NCBI RefSeq assembly: GCF_003968655.1
Contig: NZ_RXYK01000001.1
Span: 124,001-188,000 of the forward strand
Length of the DNA: 64,000 nucleotides
Direction: 5' to 3'
Source of the DNA: Chlorobium phaeovibrioides
Lineage (GTDB): Bacteria; Bacteroidota; Chlorobiia; Chlorobiales; Chlorobiaceae
A program made the position numbers and the translations under genes. Shown here in pieces: positions 1 through 10,599 of the stretch (position 1 is the first letter of the stretch; each line of letters begins with the position of its first letter). Under the pieces are notes generated by a model. That model was not told the DNA's origin and searched no databases. It saw only the letters and a list, made by a program, of their open reading frames with translations.

Positions 1-2
1 TT

Positions 3-1598
3 TTTCTCGGTTCACGGCTGGGTGGGGGAGGCGCTTCTTCCTACAGGGAAGATGGTCGGCTGGTTGAGGCTTATGATCTTATCAAGGCATTTTATGTCGA
101 CCCGGTTGCCGGCGACAGTCTCGTTGGGGCGGGCATCAGGGGGATGGCTGAATATCTGGATCCTCACAGTGTCTATCTTGCCCCTGAAAAGGCGGCATAT
201 TCGCAGGCTGAGTTTGATGGCAATTTTGATGGCATCGGCATTGAGTTTGATGTGATCAATGATACCCTCCTTGTTGTTACCCCTCTTTCGGGGGGGCCGA
301 GTGCTGCTGTGGGCATTGTTCCCGGTGACAGGATTGTTGCCATTGATTCCAGTTCCTGTGTCGGCATCACCCACCAGGATGTGCTCCGCAAGCTCAGGGG
401 CAGGCGCGGAACCACGGTGAGCCTGAGGGTGTATCGCCCATTGTCGGGCAAGAGTCTTGATTTTGTTGTCACCAGAGGAAAAATTTCAACCAAAAGCGTT
501 GATGCTGCTTTCATGATGGATGGCGGGACCGGGTATATCCGTCTCAGCAGGTTCATGGCAACAACAGCCGAAGAGTTTCGTGATGCTCTTGGAAGTCTTA
601 AAAAGAAAGGGCTGAAGCGGCTGATTGTTGATGTCAGGGGGAATCCCGGCGGATTTCTTGAACAGGCGGTGCAGGTTGCCGATGAATTTCTTTCCGATGG
701 CGAGCTGATTGTGTATACCAAAAGCCGCAACGCTGCTGAGGATGTCCGCTATATGGCCCGTTCCGGCGATGGGTATGAGACGGGAGAGCTTGTTGTTGTG
801 GTTGACCGGGGGAGCGCCTCGGCTTCTGAAATTCTTGCAGGAGCGCTTCAGGACAACCAGAGAGCGCTGATTGTCGGGGAGCTGACTTTTGGCAAAGGTC
901 TGGTGCAGCGTCAGATGGAGTTCAATGACGGCTCCGCTCTCCGTCTTACTGTTTCCCGCTACTATACTCCTTCAGGACGCCAGATACAGCGCCATTACAG
1001 CAAGGGAGAAGATGGCAGGGACCGGTACTTCCATGAGTCTCCCGGGAATATCCAGCCGGGGAAACTCTTTGACGATCCCGGCAGGTTGCTTTATGAGAAG
1101 AACAATGAGTTTTCTGTCTACCGTACCACTTCTCTCAGAAGCATTCCTGCATCAGCGGATTCTTCCGGGAGTGTTGAGGGAGCTGCTCTGAAAGGTCTTC
1201 GGTCTGCGGGGGGGATTATTCCGGATTACTGGGTTGCCGGAAGAGCCTATACTGAGTTTTATCAGGAACTCTTCAGAACCGGAGTGCTGGAGGATGCAGC
1301 ACTGAAGATACTTGACGATCCGCTCAGTTCAGTTCAGGACTACAGGAACTCCCTGGCCTCCTTTATAGCAGACTACCGGGAAGATGGTCGTCTGGAAAAA
1401 ATAATTGCCGGGCTGTGCCCTGATAAAAAAATCGTTTTTGATGATGCGGCATTCAGGAAGGACAGGCGTTATATTGCCATTGCCGTGAAATCGCGCATTG
1501 CACATCAGCTTTTCGGATCGGAAGGGCAGGTTAAATCATATGTTTCTACGACAGATCCGGTTGTCAGGCTCGCTGCTCGACTGCCGGCGGCTCATTGA
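3..1598 (+). CDS. S41 carboxyl-terminal processing protease, 5'-truncated
   Basis: The reading frame is open from base 3, so the start lies outside the window; the first in-frame ATG (144) is internal. A PDZ domain (about bases 220-460) precedes the S41 protease core. The catalytic Ser lies in the SASASE motif and the Lys in FGKG, with the Ser-Lys spacing of the Prc/CtpA family. Such proteases act in the periplasm on protein C-termini. The protein runs about 200 residues past the catalytic Lys, longer than a minimal CtpA. A START-domain gene follows 38 bases after the stop. A second, different S41 protease lies at 58625. The family call is secure; the substrate is unknown. Confidence 0.93.
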   Translation, partial: FLGSRLGGGGASSYREDGRLVEAYDLIKAFYVDPVAGDSLVGAGIRGMAEYLDPHSVYLAPEKAAYSQAEFDGNFDGIGIEFDVINDTLLVVTPLSGGPSAAVGIVPGDRIVAIDSSSCVGITHQDVLRKLRGRRGTTVSLRVYRPLSGKSLDFVVTRGKISTKSVDAAFMMDGGTGYIRLSRFMATTAEEFRDALGSLKKKGLKRLIVDVRGNPGGFLEQAVQVADEFLSDGELIVYTKSRNAAEDVRYMARSGDGYETGELVVVVDRGSASASEILAGALQDNQRALIVGELTFGKGLVQRQMEFNDGSALRLTVSRYYTPSGRQIQRHYSKGEDGRDRYFHESPGNIQPGKLFDDPGRLLYEKNNEFSVYRTTSLRSIPASADSSGSVEGAALKGLRSAGGIIPDYWVAGRAYTEFYQELFRTGVLEDAALKILDDPLSSVQDYRNSLASFIADYREDGRLEKIIAGLCPDKKIVFDDAAFRKDRRYIAIAVKSRIAHQLFGSEGQVKSYVSTTDPVVRLAARLPAAH

Positions 1599-1636
1599 AT
1601 GATACAGCATCACTCAGGATTAAAAAAAACGAACAT

Positions 1637-2293
1637 ATGTCACTTCTTGAAAAAATCAATAACGCGTCGTGCACGCTCCGTCTCCAGAATGACTGGCTGA
1701 AAATTTTCACCTGTCCGGTTCCAAGCTCGGATTTCCTTTCTTTTGTTGGCGTTGCTGAGCTTGATGCTTCGAGGGATGCCGTTCTTGCGCTTCTCTATGA
1801 TATTGAAGTTGCAACCGAGTGGGTTTGGAAAACAAGTGAAATGCGGATACTCGAAGAGCTTTCAGATGATGGCGGCCGCGTTGTCTATCAGCGGGTAACA
1901 GCACCCTGGCCCGTCTCCGACCGTGAAATCATCAGCCGATCAAACGGCTATATGGATCCCGAAACAGGAGAGGCCTTCATTACCATAGAGTGCCTCCCCG
2001 ATTTTCTTCCGCCCAATACCAATGCCGTCCGGGTGCCGCAACTTGAAGGCGCATGGAATATCATGCCGCTTGGGGAGGACAGCTGCCGTGTGGTGTTCCG
2101 TCTCCATCTTGAGCCGGGAGGGGAAATTCCCTCATGGCTTGCCAACATAGCCGTCATAGACACGCCCTATCACACCCTTCAGAATATGCGGGAAATGGTC
2201 AAGCGTGAGAAGTACCGGATTCCTGTTGATGCGCCGTTCAAACAGTCCTCAAAAGATATTGTCCGTAATTACAAAGAGTTCATTGCCGACTGA
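1637..2293 (+). CDS. START-domain protein 1
   Basis: This 218-residue protein resembles START/Bet v1-like lipid-binding domains. The motif [13 protein letters not shown] (about residues 87-99) is typical of START proteins, and the C-terminal part has the usual pattern of a Pro-rich strand followed by a long helix. ATG 1637 is preferred over the in-frame TTG at 1595, which would overlap the protease stop. No signal peptide is visible, so it is probably cytoplasmic. A paralogue follows directly; the pair shares the PWPV-R-EI segment and the NAVRV/SAVRV segment. START domains bind sterols, phospholipids or hydrophobic pigments in other organisms; the ligand here is unknown. Confidence 0.8.
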   Translation: MSLLEKINNASCTLRLQNDWLKIFTCPVPSSDFLSFVGVAELDASRDAVLALLYDIEVATEWVWKTSEMRILEELSDDGGRVVYQRVTAPWPVSDREIISRSNGYMDPETGEAFITIECLPDFLPPNTNAVRVPQLEGAWNIMPLGEDSCRVVFRLHLEPGGEIPSWLANIAVIDTPYHTLQNMREMVKREKYRIPVDAPFKQSSKDIVRNYKEFIAD

Positions 2294-2355
2294 GGCTTTT
2301 CTGCGGGGAGTTCACTGGTTTGAAGTTTCGTCGGGATGTATGCAGAGAGCCGGCA

Positions 2356-2997
2356 ATGCCAATCATCAACTATCAGGGTATGGATGCACACTCAATCCTT
2401 CAGGCTGATTGGGAGTTTCGTGTTGAGCACAAGGAAATAAGGATTTTTTCCTCAAGGGTAGAGGGGTCTGATGTACTCGGTTTTAAAGGCGAAGTCACGA
2501 TTCCCACAACATTCCGTAAGCTGATTGCTCTCTTTCATGACACCGGCAGTTACCTTCGCTGGGTTCATCACCTGCTGGAGATGGAGGTGCTTGAGAAACA
2601 CGACGGTCTTGAATATGTTATCCGCCAGCTCATTGATGCCCCGTGGCCTGTTGCAAAACGGGAGATGATCATCAGGACTGCTCTGGCGCCTTTTGGCGAC
2701 AATGGGGTGGCAGTTACCATGCAGGGGGCAGCTGATGCTCTTCCCGAGAACAGTTCTGCTGTCCGGGTTCGCGACATTACCGGCATGTGGGCGTTTACCC
2801 CGGATGGTCCTGATACTGTCCAGTTGACCTTTGTGATGCATATAGATCCAGGAGCCGATGTTCCTTCAGGCTTGAGCAATCAGGCCATGTTTGAGGTCCC
2901 CTTTTACACGCTGAAGAATCTGAGGCAGCTTGCTGCTGACGGCAGTTACAATCCCCCATATCCCCGGGAGGCCGATCTGCACCTCTCCATAGTCTGA
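2356..2997 (+). CDS. START-domain protein 2
   Basis: This is a 213-residue paralogue of the preceding gene, with IDAPWPVAKREMII and SSAVRVRDITGMWAF at equivalent places. The start is placed at ATG 2356 (MPIINYQ); a TTG at 2320 is in frame but would add residues unlike the paralogue. It probably forms an operon with the two genes before it. Its stop lies only 4 bases from the stop of the convergent heptose kinase gene, leaving no room for a separate terminator. The role is unknown; lipid or hydrophobic-ligand binding is inferred from the fold family. Confidence 0.8.
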   Translation: MPIINYQGMDAHSILQADWEFRVEHKEIRIFSSRVEGSDVLGFKGEVTIPTTFRKLIALFHDTGSYLRWVHHLLEMEVLEKHDGLEYVIRQLIDAPWPVAKREMIIRTALAPFGDNGVAVTMQGAADALPENSSAVRVRDITGMWAFTPDGPDTVQLTFVMHIDPGADVPSGLSNQAMFEVPFYTLKNLRQLAADGSYNPPYPREADLHLSIV

Positions 2998-3001
2998 GAA
3001 T

Positions 3002-3991
3002 TCAGTCTCGGCAGAGTTTCTCGGAGCATGCCTTCAGAAGCCTGTCGGGTTTGACCGGGACGGCTCCTACCTCCTGACATACCGTTCCGGCGGCAATGTT
3101 TGCTATGGAGGCATTGGTGAGGGTATCAAGCCCTGTTGCCGCTCCAAGGGCGAGGGTTCCGATGACGGTATCGCCGGCACCTGATACATCGGCTACTTCC
3201 AGTGAGCTGACCGGAATATGGGTGAATGAGCCGTCATAAACAGTTATGCCTTTTTCGCTTCTCGTGACTATCAGTGTTTCGGCTTCAATTTTTTCCTGCA
3301 GGAGGAGGCAGGCCTCTTCAACATCGCGGTCACTGTTTTTTATTGGAATGCCAAGTGATGCGGCCATTTCAGAGAGGTTGGGCTTGAAAATTGTGCACCC
3401 TCTGTAGGCGAAAAAGTTTTTCATTTTCGGATCTACCAGCACTGGAACTCCGTGCAGGGTGGCTGTACTGATGATGGCGGTAATCAGTTCTTCCCTCAGC
3501 AGCCCCTTGTTGTAGTCTTCAAGGACGATTGCGTCTATGGTTCCAATGATCTCCTCAAGTGCATCAAGAACCTGCTGCATGGTGCTGTCATCAATATCCT
3601 CCCTTTTTTCAAAATCCACCCGTGTGATATGGTGATTCTGGGAGAGTATCCGTGTTTTGCAGGTTGTCGGTCTTGATGGGTCGGAAATAAGTCCCTGGCA
3701 GGAGAGGCTGTGCGTTTTGAAGAGCTCAAGCAGCGTTGTACGGTTGCTGTCGTTGCCCGTAATGCCGAAAAGGATTGTTTCGGCTCCGAGCGAGAGGGTG
3801 TTGAGCGCAACATTGGCCGCTCCTCCGAGTCGATGGTCTTCATGGGTAACATCAACTACGGGAACGGGATACTCCGGAGAAATGCGTGAGACATGGCCGA
3901 AAATATACTTGTCGAGCATGATGTCGCCAATGACGGCAACCCTTTTGCCCTTGAAGGCGGCGATAATCTCTTCAATCCGTTGTTTGTCCAT
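3002..3991 (-). CDS. rfaE1: D-glycero-beta-D-manno-heptose-7-phosphate kinase
   Basis: This 329-residue PfkB-family sugar kinase matches the kinase half of HldE/RfaE. It begins with a [14 protein letters not shown] segment, has GGAANVALN in the middle and the SGAGDT motif with catalytic Asp274. It phosphorylates heptose-7-phosphate at O-1 on the way to ADP-heptose for lipopolysaccharide core. The nucleotidyltransferase half found in proteobacterial HldE is absent, so a separate adenylyltransferase should exist elsewhere. The start is ATG 3991 (MDKQRIEEI); the frame stays open upstream to 4114, but that extension is basic and unlike the family. Confidence 0.93.
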   Translation of the reverse strand: MDKQRIEEIIAAFKGKRVAVIGDIMLDKYIFGHVSRISPEYPVPVVDVTHEDHRLGGAANVALNTLSLGAETILFGITGNDSNRTTLLELFKTHSLSCQGLISDPSRPTTCKTRILSQNHHITRVDFEKREDIDDSTMQQVLDALEEIIGTIDAIVLEDYNKGLLREELITAIISTATLHGVPVLVDPKMKNFFAYRGCTIFKPNLSEMAASLGIPIKNSDRDVEEACLLLQEKIEAETLIVTRSEKGITVYDGSFTHIPVSSLEVADVSGAGDTVIGTLALGAATGLDTLTNASIANIAAGTVCQEVGAVPVKPDRLLKACSEKLCRD

Positions 3992-4095
3992 AAGTGGGTG
4001 GGGTCGTGAAGCAGTGATGTGTGCTGAAGGGAAACTTGTTGGGAGAAGATAAAGAATGTTCCTCTCTATTGATTTTATTTTGTGCGTTTTTTTGT

Positions 4096-4101
4096 TATAA
4101 T
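4096..4101 (+). promoter_or_regulatory. Possible -10 box for ffh
   Basis: A perfect TATAAT lies 46 bases before the ffh start in an AT-rich stretch between the divergent kinase and ffh genes. No good -35 hexamer lies at the usual spacing (TTGATT at 4069 is too far), so this rests on the -10 match alone. Confidence 0.3.
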
Positions 4102-4146
4102 TAAAGCTAAGCATTTTTACGCTTTATCAGAAGAAACGGAATCCTG

Positions 4147-5496
4147 ATGTTTGAGAGTTTAAGCGACAAGTTGGACGGCGCCTTCAAGAAACTTGCAGGT
4201 CAGGCCACCATCAATGAAATCAATATCGGTATCGCCATGCGCGATATCAAACGGGCTCTGCTTGGCGCCGATGTCAACTACAAAGTTGTCAAGAAGCTGG
4301 TAGAGGATGTCCGTCAGAAATCTCTCGGCGAAGGGGTGATCAAGAGCGTTTCGCCGGCACAGATGATTGTCAAGATTGTCAGTGATGAGCTGACGGAGTT
4401 GATGGGTGGTGAGCAGAAGCCTCTCGCCCTTTCGTCTTCAAGGCTCCCCGCCGTGGTTATGGTTGCCGGTCTCCAGGGTTCGGGAAAAACCACCTTCGCG
4501 GCAAAGCTGGCAAAGCGGCTGAAAAAAAGCGGCCGGAATCCTCTTCTGGTTGCGGCAGATGTCTATCGACCCGCAGCTGTGGATCAGCTGAAAACCCTTG
4601 GTGCCGAAGTGTCGGTTCCCGTGTTCTCCATTGAAGAGAAGGATGCGATGAAGGTTGCAATGCAGGGTCTTGAGGCGGCAAAGGCCGGTGCGCATGATGT
4701 TCTTATTGTTGATACTGCCGGGCGGCTTCAGATTGATGATGCAATGATGGCCGAGGCTGAGGCGCTCAAGAATGCCCTGAAGCCCGATGAGCTTCTTTTT
4801 GTGGTTGACTCCATGATGGGGCAGGAGGCTGTCAATACCGCCAAGGCGTTCAATGACCGTCTTGATTTTGACGGAGTTGTGCTGACCAAGCTTGATGGCG
4901 ATTCGCGTGGCGGTGCGGCACTTTCCATCCGTCATGTGGTTGAAAAGCCAATCAAGTTCATGAGCGTGGGGGAGAAGGTTGACGATCTTGACCAGTTCTA
5001 CCCCGACCGTATGGCCCAGCGGATTCTGGGTATGGGTGATATTGTCAGTTTCGTTGAGAAGGCCCAGGAAAGTCTGGATATGGAGGCGACACTCCAGATG
5101 CAGAAAAAACTCATGAAGAATGAGTTTGACCTGAATGACTTTTTTGACCAGCTTCAGCAGCTCAAGAAAATGGGTTCAATGCAGAGTCTGATAGAAATGG
5201 TGCCGGGTCTGAACAAAATGGTTCCAAAGCAGGACCTGGAGAATCTGGATTTCAAGCCGATTGAGGCAATCATCAGCTCCATGACCAAAGAAGAGAAGTC
5301 GCGCCCTGAAATCATCAACGGCAGCCGCCGCCAGCGCATTGCTCTTGGAAGCGGCACAAGGGTTCAGGATGTCAACATGCTCCTGAAGCAGTTCGGGGAG
5401 ATGAAAAAAATGATGCGCTCTGTCTCGAAACTCTCGGGTAACGGCAGGAAGATTACTTCGCAGAACCTTGCGCTTGACAAGTTTTTAAAACGGTAG
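4147..5496 (+). CDS. ffh: Signal recognition particle GTPase Ffh
   Basis: This 449-residue protein has the order N, G and M domains. The P-loop GLQGSGKT is at 108-115, DTAGR at 189-193 and [10 protein letters not shown] at 247-256. The Met-rich M domain, which binds SRP RNA and signal peptides, fills the last 150 residues. It delivers nascent membrane proteins to FtsY at the inner membrane. It heads the ribosomal/tRNA-modification cluster ffh-rpsP-rimM-trmD-rplS, an order common in bacteria. Length and motifs are normal. Confidence 0.98.
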   Translation: MFESLSDKLDGAFKKLAGQATINEINIGIAMRDIKRALLGADVNYKVVKKLVEDVRQKSLGEGVIKSVSPAQMIVKIVSDELTELMGGEQKPLALSSSRLPAVVMVAGLQGSGKTTFAAKLAKRLKKSGRNPLLVAADVYRPAAVDQLKTLGAEVSVPVFSIEEKDAMKVAMQGLEAAKAGAHDVLIVDTAGRLQIDDAMMAEAEALKNALKPDELLFVVDSMMGQEAVNTAKAFNDRLDFDGVVLTKLDGDSRGGAALSIRHVVEKPIKFMSVGEKVDDLDQFYPDRMAQRILGMGDIVSFVEKAQESLDMEATLQMQKKLMKNEFDLNDFFDQLQQLKKMGSMQSLIEMVPGLNKMVPKQDLENLDFKPIEAIISSMTKEEKSRPEIINGSRRQRIALGSGTRVQDVNMLLKQFGEMKKMMRSVSKLSGNGRKITSQNLALDKFLKR

Positions 5497-5547
5497 ACCT
5501 ATATTACTTTTACAATCGTACTCTCATAACCTAAATCACACGAAGCC

Positions 5548-6177
5548 TTGGTAAAGATCAGACTGAGAAGAGCAGGAAGGAAAAAACTCCCTGTATACCA
5601 GATAGTGGCCGCTGACTCGCGGGCACCCAGAGATGGAAAATTTCTTGAAGTTGTAGGCCATTATCAGCCGACAGCAAAACCCCATACCGTAACCATCGAC
5701 AGGGAGCGGGTGGCATATTGGATGCAGACTGGAGCACAGCCTACTGCAACTGTCCGCAGCCTTATCCGCATGACCGGACTTCTTCATGAGCTTCGCCTCA
5801 AGAGTCTTGGACGCAGTGAGGAGGAGATCACAGAAGAGATGGAGAAATGGCAGGAGAAACAGGCTGAAAGGCGCCAGAAACGACTTGTTGTCAAGTCGCG
5901 CCGTCGCCAGCTGAAAAAAGAGGCAGAGGCCCAGCCTGCTGTTGAGGCTGCACCGGAAGCCGCTGTTGAGGCTGCACCGGAAGCCGCTGTTGAGGCTGCA
6001 CCGGAAGCTGCTGTTGAGGCTGCACCGGAAGCTGCTGTTGAGGCTGCACCGGAAGCTGCTGTTGAGGCTGCACCGGAAGCTGCTGCTGAAGCTGCACCGG
6101 AAGCTGCTGCTGAGGCTGCACCGGAAGCTGCTGCTGACAGTGCCGAAGAAGTAAAGGGCGAGGAAGCAGGGGCTTAA
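5548..6177 (+). CDS. rpsP: Ribosomal protein S16 with long Ala/Pro/Glu repeat tail
   Basis: Residues 1-85 are a normal S16 ([13 protein letters not shown] start). The start codon is TTG 5548; no upstream ATG gives the conserved N-terminus. The protein is 209 residues, more than twice the usual S16 length. After a basic linker ([19 protein letters not shown]), residues 132-195 are eight copies of an eight-residue unit, VEAAPEAA (six copies) or AEAAPEAA (two), then an acidic end. The tail is low-complexity and probably flexible and surface-exposed. It sits between ffh and rimM, in the standard cluster, so it is the working S16 gene. Confidence 0.95.
   Translation: MVKIRLRRAGRKKLPVYQIVAADSRAPRDGKFLEVVGHYQPTAKPHTVTIDRERVAYWMQTGAQPTATVRSLIRMTGLLHELRLKSLGRSEEEITEEMEKWQEKQAERRQKRLVVKSRRRQLKKEAEAQPAVEAAPEAAVEAAPEAAVEAAPEAAVEAAPEAAVEAAPEAAVEAAPEAAAEAAPEAAAEAAPEAAADSAEEVKGEEAGA
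5941..6132 (+). repeat. Eight tandem 24-bp repeats inside rpsP
   Basis: Eight head-to-tail 24-base units encode the (V/A)EAAPEAA tail of S16. Units 1-2 end in GCCGCT and units 3-8 in GCTGCT; units 7-8 start with GCT instead of GTT. The near identity at DNA level, including silent positions, suggests recent slippage expansion, so copy number probably differs between strains. Each unit is a multiple of three, so changes keep the frame. Confidence 0.97.
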
Positions 6178-6213
6178 AGCCTCCTGCTTCTTCAGTTGAC
6201 AGGTTCAGGCAGA

Positions 6214-6717
6214 ATGGAACTTTGGTTGATAGGCACCATTCTTAAGCCAAAAGGGCTTAAGGGTGAATTGAAGGTTCAGCCGGTAACCGATTTTCCTGAT
6301 CGATTTCTGTCCCGGACAAAATATTTTGCAGGGCGGCAGCCTGAAACTGTCGTGCCTGTCAATGTGAAATCGGCAACGCTGTCACAAGGTTTTGCATGGT
6401 TGTTTTTTGAGGGAGTGGATAGCAGGGAAAAAGCGCAGGAGATGGCAGGGATGCATCTTTATATTGAAGAGAAAGAGTGCGCTCCCCGTCCCCAAAACCG
6501 GGCATGGCTCCATGAGCTTGAAGGAATGAGGGTGAAAGGCCGTGATGGAGTTGAGGTTGGTGTTCTCACCGCCATACTCCCCATGCCGGCCCATGAGGTT
6601 TACGAAGTTCGGACAGGGAACGGCACTGTTCTCATACCGGCCATTGATGAATTCATTGATGAGATAAGTCTTGAGGGCGGATATATGGTTGTACCGAGAT
6701 TTGATGAGTTTCTCTGA
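6214..6717 (+). CDS. rimM: Ribosome maturation factor RimM
   Basis: This 167-residue protein starts [21 protein letters not shown], matching the RimM N-terminal beta-barrel, and ends with a PRC-barrel domain containing the HEVYEV and LIPAIDEFI segments. RimM helps assemble the 30S head around S19. The start is ATG 6214; the in-frame TTG at 6196 would add only six residues. It lies 36 bases after rpsP and 14 before trmD, in an evident operon. Confidence 0.96.
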   Translation: MELWLIGTILKPKGLKGELKVQPVTDFPDRFLSRTKYFAGRQPETVVPVNVKSATLSQGFAWLFFEGVDSREKAQEMAGMHLYIEEKECAPRPQNRAWLHELEGMRVKGRDGVEVGVLTAILPMPAHEVYEVRTGNGTVLIPAIDEFIDEISLEGGYMVVPRFDEFL

Positions 6718-6731
6718 AGAGTGTGGTGATT

Positions 6732-7439
6732 ATGGATTCGATTCGTATTGATGTTATTTCCGTTATTCCCGGGTTCTTTGATTCAGCGCTTGAAACCGGT
6801 CTTCTCGCAATAGCGAGGAAAAAAGGTCATCTTGAGGTGCATGTCCATAATCTTCATGATGACGGACTTGGAAGCTACCATGCTGTTGATGATGCCCCGT
6901 TTGGTGGTGGTGCAGGTATGGTGCTTCGGCCGGAACCTGTGTTTGCCTGTATAGAAAGGCTTCAGGCTGAGAGGGAGTATGATGCGGTTATTTTTCCGAC
7001 GCCCGATGCCGTGCGTTTCGACCAGAAGGCTGCCAACAGGCTGTCGCGGATGAAAAACCTTATCATTCTCTGCGGTCATTACAAGGCGCTTGATGAACGG
7101 GTTCGCCGTACGCTTGTTAGCATGGAGTTTTCAGTTGGCGATGTTGTTGTGTCGGGAGGAGAAATTCCCGCGCTCTTTCTTATGGATGCTGTTGTGCGGC
7201 TCATACCCGGCGTTCTTGGTGATGGTGAGTCGGCCCTGACTGATTCGTTTCAGGGAGGTATGCTGGACTGTGCATGGTATACACGCCCGCCTGAATTCAG
7301 GGGGATGAAAGTGCCCGATGTTCTTCTTTCAGGTCATCATGCCAAAATAGAGCAGTGGAGAGAGCAAAGCGCCAGCCAGAGAACAAGAGAGAAAAGGCCG
7401 GACCTTTCTGGCGAAGAGGTGTCTGAAGATTTTGAATAG
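6732..7439 (+). CDS. trmD: tRNA (guanine-N1)-methyltransferase TrmD
   Basis: This 235-residue protein has the SPOUT knot signature, with [13 protein letters not shown] and [19 protein letters not shown]. It methylates G37 of tRNAs using S-adenosylmethionine and so guards against frameshifting. ATG 6732 ([11 protein letters not shown]) fits the family start; a GTG at 6723 is also in frame. It is in the conserved rimM-trmD-rplS order. The length is normal. Confidence 0.97.
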   Translation: MDSIRIDVISVIPGFFDSALETGLLAIARKKGHLEVHVHNLHDDGLGSYHAVDDAPFGGGAGMVLRPEPVFACIERLQAEREYDAVIFPTPDAVRFDQKAANRLSRMKNLIILCGHYKALDERVRRTLVSMEFSVGDVVVSGGEIPALFLMDAVVRLIPGVLGDGESALTDSFQGGMLDCAWYTRPPEFRGMKVPDVLLSGHHAKIEQWREQSASQRTREKRPDLSGEEVSEDFE

Positions 7440-7473
7440 ATTTTTGCATTACAAAAAATAAACATTTGTCGAA

Positions 7474-7839
7474 ATGGATCAGTTAATTCAGTTAGTTGAA
7501 GCAACACAGGCTGGAGTTGAAACCCCTGATATTTATCCTGGTGATTCCGTAAGGATTCAGCTTCGTGTTATTGAGGGTGAAAAAGAGCGTCTTCAGGCTT
7601 TTGATGGCGTTGTCATCAGCGACCGCGGTGCCGGGACCAATAAAACAATCACGGTTCGTAAAATCTCCCATGGTGTTGGTGTAGAAAGGATCATCCCGAT
7701 CAATTCGCCCAATGTTGAGAGTGTTACCGTTCTCAAGCATGGCAAGGCCCGCCGTTCCAAGCTTTTCTATCTCCGCAAGAGGACTGGAAAGGCCGCACTG
7801 AAAGTAAAAGAGCGCAAAGTAGCCGAAAAGGCCTCCTGA
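7474..7839 (+). CDS. rplS: 50S ribosomal protein L19
   Basis: This 121-residue protein starts [12 protein letters not shown] and contains the [19 protein letters not shown] region and the basic [20 protein letters not shown] end typical of L19. L19 lies at the subunit interface. It is the last gene of the ffh-to-rplS cluster and is followed at once by a strong hairpin terminator. Confidence 0.98.
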   Translation: MDQLIQLVEATQAGVETPDIYPGDSVRIQLRVIEGEKERLQAFDGVVISDRGAGTNKTITVRKISHGVGVERIIPINSPNVESVTVLKHGKARRSKLFYLRKRTGKAALKVKERKVAEKAS

Positions 7840-7845
7840 AGCAGA

Positions 7846-7892
7846 GCCGCATCCGGGCACAAAAAAATTCTGTCCGGATGCGGCATTCTTTT
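7846..7892 (+). terminator. Rho-independent terminator after rplS
   Basis: An 11-bp GC-rich stem (7846-7856 paired with 7874-7884) is followed by ATTCTTTT. It ends the ribosomal-protein operon. An ATG at 7878 that would extend the next gene lies inside the 3' arm, which argues against its use as a start. Confidence 0.85.
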
Positions 7893-7898
7893 CACGCC

Positions 7899-8747
7899 AT
7901 GATGGACATGGAGTACCCTTCAGCCGCCTCAATCGAGGCGTTTCACAGTAAAATCTTCAGTTCCTGGCCCGCATGCCGCCGCACTTTCCCGTGGCGTGAA
8001 ACCCGCGACCGGTATTCGGTCATGGTCAGTGAATGCATGCTCCAGCAGACGCAGGCAGAGCGGGTTGTTCCCAAATACAGCGCATGGATTGAACGCTTTC
8101 CTGATGCCGCGACGCTGGCGCATGCGTCTCTCCGGGAGGTTCTTTCACTCTGGAGCGGTCTTGGTTACAATTCTCGTGCCCAGCGGCTTCAGCTTTCTGC
8201 CGTGCAGGTCATGGATAAGTTCAATGGAGAGGTTCCCTCAAGTCCGCTTCTTCTGAAAACCCTGCCCGGCATAGGGGAGTATTCCTGCCGTTCCATTCCC
8301 GCCTTTGCCGACAATCTTGATGTGGCAGCCGTCGACACCAACATACGACGCATTCTCATAACAGAATTCTCGCTTCCTGAAACACTCCCGCCAGCGAAGC
8401 TGCAGCGCCTTGCCGATGCAGTTCTCCCTGTCGGCCGAAGCCGTGACTGGCACAATGCTCTTATGGATTATGGTTCAAGGGTGGTGACGGGGAAATCTTC
8501 GGGGATCCGCCCTCTTTCCCGCCAGTCTGCATTCAAGGGCTCACGCCGCTGGTACCGTGCACAAATAGTGCGTGAACTCATCAATACTCCTTTTATGACG
8601 GTTGCTGAACTTCAGGATAAATACGGGGAGTGCCAGTGGGGGCTGGATGAAATCATTCGTGATCTTGTGGTCGAGGGTCTGGTGGAGTCATCTGCGGGCA
8701 GTCATGACTCCACTGGCGGCAGGGTACTGAAAATCAGCGAGGGGTAG
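7899..8747 (+). CDS. MutY-like HhH-GPD DNA glycosylase lacking the Fe-S cysteines
   Basis: The protein (about 282 residues) follows MutY closely. SECMLQQTQ carries the catalytic Glu, LPGIGEYSCRSIP is the helix-hairpin-helix, and VAAVDTNIRRIL carries the catalytic Asp. After NALMDYGSRVVTG, where MutY and EndoIII have the four-Cys 4Fe-4S loop, there is no cysteine. The segment instead reads RPLSRQSAFKGSRRWYR. The MutT-like C-terminal domain is also absent, replaced by a short winged-helix-like end. It probably excises adenine or another base, but specificity cannot be read from the sequence. Possible starts are ATG 7899, 7902 and 7908. Confidence 0.85.
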   Translation: MMDMEYPSAASIEAFHSKIFSSWPACRRTFPWRETRDRYSVMVSECMLQQTQAERVVPKYSAWIERFPDAATLAHASLREVLSLWSGLGYNSRAQRLQLSAVQVMDKFNGEVPSSPLLLKTLPGIGEYSCRSIPAFADNLDVAAVDTNIRRILITEFSLPETLPPAKLQRLADAVLPVGRSRDWHNALMDYGSRVVTGKSSGIRPLSRQSAFKGSRRWYRAQIVRELINTPFMTVAELQDKYGECQWGLDEIIRDLVVEGLVESSAGSHDSTGGRVLKISEG

Positions 8748-8766
8748 AGAATCGCGCCTCCACACT

Positions 8767-10599
8767 TTATTCAGTGTTGTAGACCATGTTCAGTTCATTG
8801 TATACAGCCTCTATCTCTTTATCGTACTGTTCGGTAATTGTCTTTCGTTTGATTTTGAGCGTTGGCGTCATCAGACCGTTTTCCAGTGTGAACGGCTCGG
8901 CAACCAGCAGAAACTTGCGTACTTTTTCATGAGTCGCCAGTTTTCGTGAAATGCTTCGCAGCAGTTTTTCGTAAATCTGGCTGACAGCCTTGTTTTCCAG
9001 AAGCTCTTTTTCTGTTGCATCCCCTATCCCTGCAGTTACCGCAAATTCACGAAGCTTTTCAAAGTCCGGAATGATGAGGGCGATGAGGAATGGTCGTTTT
9101 TCACCGATGACGATCACCTGTTCCACGAAGGGGCTTTCAGCAATCAGATGCTCAATGGGCAGCGGGGCAATGTTTTTCCCTCCGCTTGTGACTATGATGT
9201 GTTTTTTCCTGTCGGTGATGGTGAGATAGCCGTCGTCATCAAGTCTGCCGATGTCGCCGGTATGGAACCATCCGTCCTTTATGACTTCAGCTGTCGCCTC
9301 GACATCCTTCCAGTACCCCTTCATGATATTCGGCCCTTTGAAGAGAATCTCTCCATCATCGGCTATCCTGATCTCAACATTTCTCACCGTGGGCCCTACG
9401 GTTCCGAACTTAACCTTTTCAGGCCGGTTCACATTGGTTATCGGGGAGGTTTCTGTCAGACCGTATCCTTCCAGAATCGTTATGCCAAGGGAGCTGAAGT
9501 ATTCACCGGTCTCTTTGGGCAGCGCTGCGCCACCAGAGACGAAGTAACGGAGCCTCCCTCCGAATTTTGCTAGTATTTTCTTGTATACAAGTTTTCGGGA
9601 GAGGGCGTGAGCTGCTTTAAGAGCAAGAGATACACTGCCTTTCTTAGCCATCTGCCGGTTGTACTGTTCGCCGGTTGAGAGCGCAAAGCTGAATATCCGC
9701 TGTTTCAATTGACTTTCTGTGGCAATCTGTTTCTGCATGTTCGCACGGATACGATCAAAGAGCCTTGGAACGGTAAAGATTATTGTGGGTTTGGCTTCGG
9801 CTATGTTCAACGAAACAGTCTCTATGCTCTCGGCCAGGTAAATGGCAGCTCCGCATCCAAAGAGCAGGTAGTAGCCGCCTGTGCGCTCATAGGCGTGCGA
9901 CAGGGGAAGAAACGAGAGGCTGCAGTCCGTTTCGTCAAGAGTGATGAGGTCAGAGCATGATTTCACATTTTCACAGATGTTCCGGTGAGTCAGCATGACC
10001 CCTTTTGGAAGACCAGTGGTTCCTGATGTGTAAATCAGGGTGGCCGTGTCGTCAGGAGATATATTGATTCCTTCGAGCAGCCGCGGTTTAGCCTGAAGAA
10101 TCTTTTTCCCTTCAATCTTGCAGCTGTTGAGGTCGGTGACATCCTCTATCTTCTCTTCAAGGCGGTTCAATACAATAATCTGCATCAACTCAGGCAGGTT
10201 CTGCCAGATTGAGAGAATTTTCCCAAGCTGCAGCATGTTCGACACAATGATGGCTTTGGCTTCGCTGTTCTGAAGTATGTATTCAATCTGGTTTGGAGGC
10301 AGGGAGGGGTAGAGGGGCACATCAATTGCTCCAAGAGAGAGTATTGACATATCAGAAAGGTACCACCCGGGGCGGTTTTCACTGAGTATTGCTACCCGGT
10401 CCCCAGGCTCGATCCCGTTTTCTTTCAGGTATGCCGTGAAGTTCTGGACATCCTCATGAAAATCCTCATAGGTGATGGGTTCGTAGATGCCGTTGAGTTT
10501 ATGGGCGAAAGGGAACTTCTTTGTCTTGCCCCGGTAATGGCTGAAAACAGAAGAGAACAGTTCCGGCAAGGTCTGGAAGTCAGGATTGATAAGTCCCAT
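8767..10599 (-). CDS. Long-chain acyl-CoA synthetase (AMP-binding)
   Basis: This 610-residue protein belongs to the FadD/FAA1 group of adenylate-forming enzymes. It has the P-loop [16 protein letters not shown], the GYGLTETSP adenine-binding motif, and [19 protein letters not shown] near the C-terminal hinge. It activates fatty acids to acyl-CoA with ATP, probably at the inner face of the membrane. It appears monocistronic and diverges from the flippase-like gene at 10867. In an autotroph it most likely recycles membrane or exogenous fatty acids; this is inference. Confidence 0.93.
   Translation of the reverse strand: MGLINPDFQTLPELFSSVFSHYRGKTKKFPFAHKLNGIYEPITYEDFHEDVQNFTAYLKENGIEPGDRVAILSENRPGWYLSDMSILSLGAIDVPLYPSLPPNQIEYILQNSEAKAIIVSNMLQLGKILSIWQNLPELMQIIVLNRLEEKIEDVTDLNSCKIEGKKILQAKPRLLEGINISPDDTATLIYTSGTTGLPKGVMLTHRNICENVKSCSDLITLDETDCSLSFLPLSHAYERTGGYYLLFGCGAAIYLAESIETVSLNIAEAKPTIIFTVPRLFDRIRANMQKQIATESQLKQRIFSFALSTGEQYNRQMAKKGSVSLALKAAHALSRKLVYKKILAKFGGRLRYFVSGGAALPKETGEYFSSLGITILEGYGLTETSPITNVNRPEKVKFGTVGPTVRNVEIRIADDGEILFKGPNIMKGYWKDVEATAEVIKDGWFHTGDIGRLDDDGYLTITDRKKHIIVTSGGKNIAPLPIEHLIAESPFVEQVIVIGEKRPFLIALIIPDFEKLREFAVTAGIGDATEKELLENKAVSQIYEKLLRSISRKLATHEKVRKFLLVAEPFTLENGLMTPTLKIKRKTITEQYDKEIEAVYNELNMVYNTE

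Noticed and set aside
5891-6121. Repeat-rich minus-strand frame in rpsP
   Set aside because: It is the reverse complement of the S16 repeat array and reads as Gln/Pro repeats only because of the repeat; no start context.
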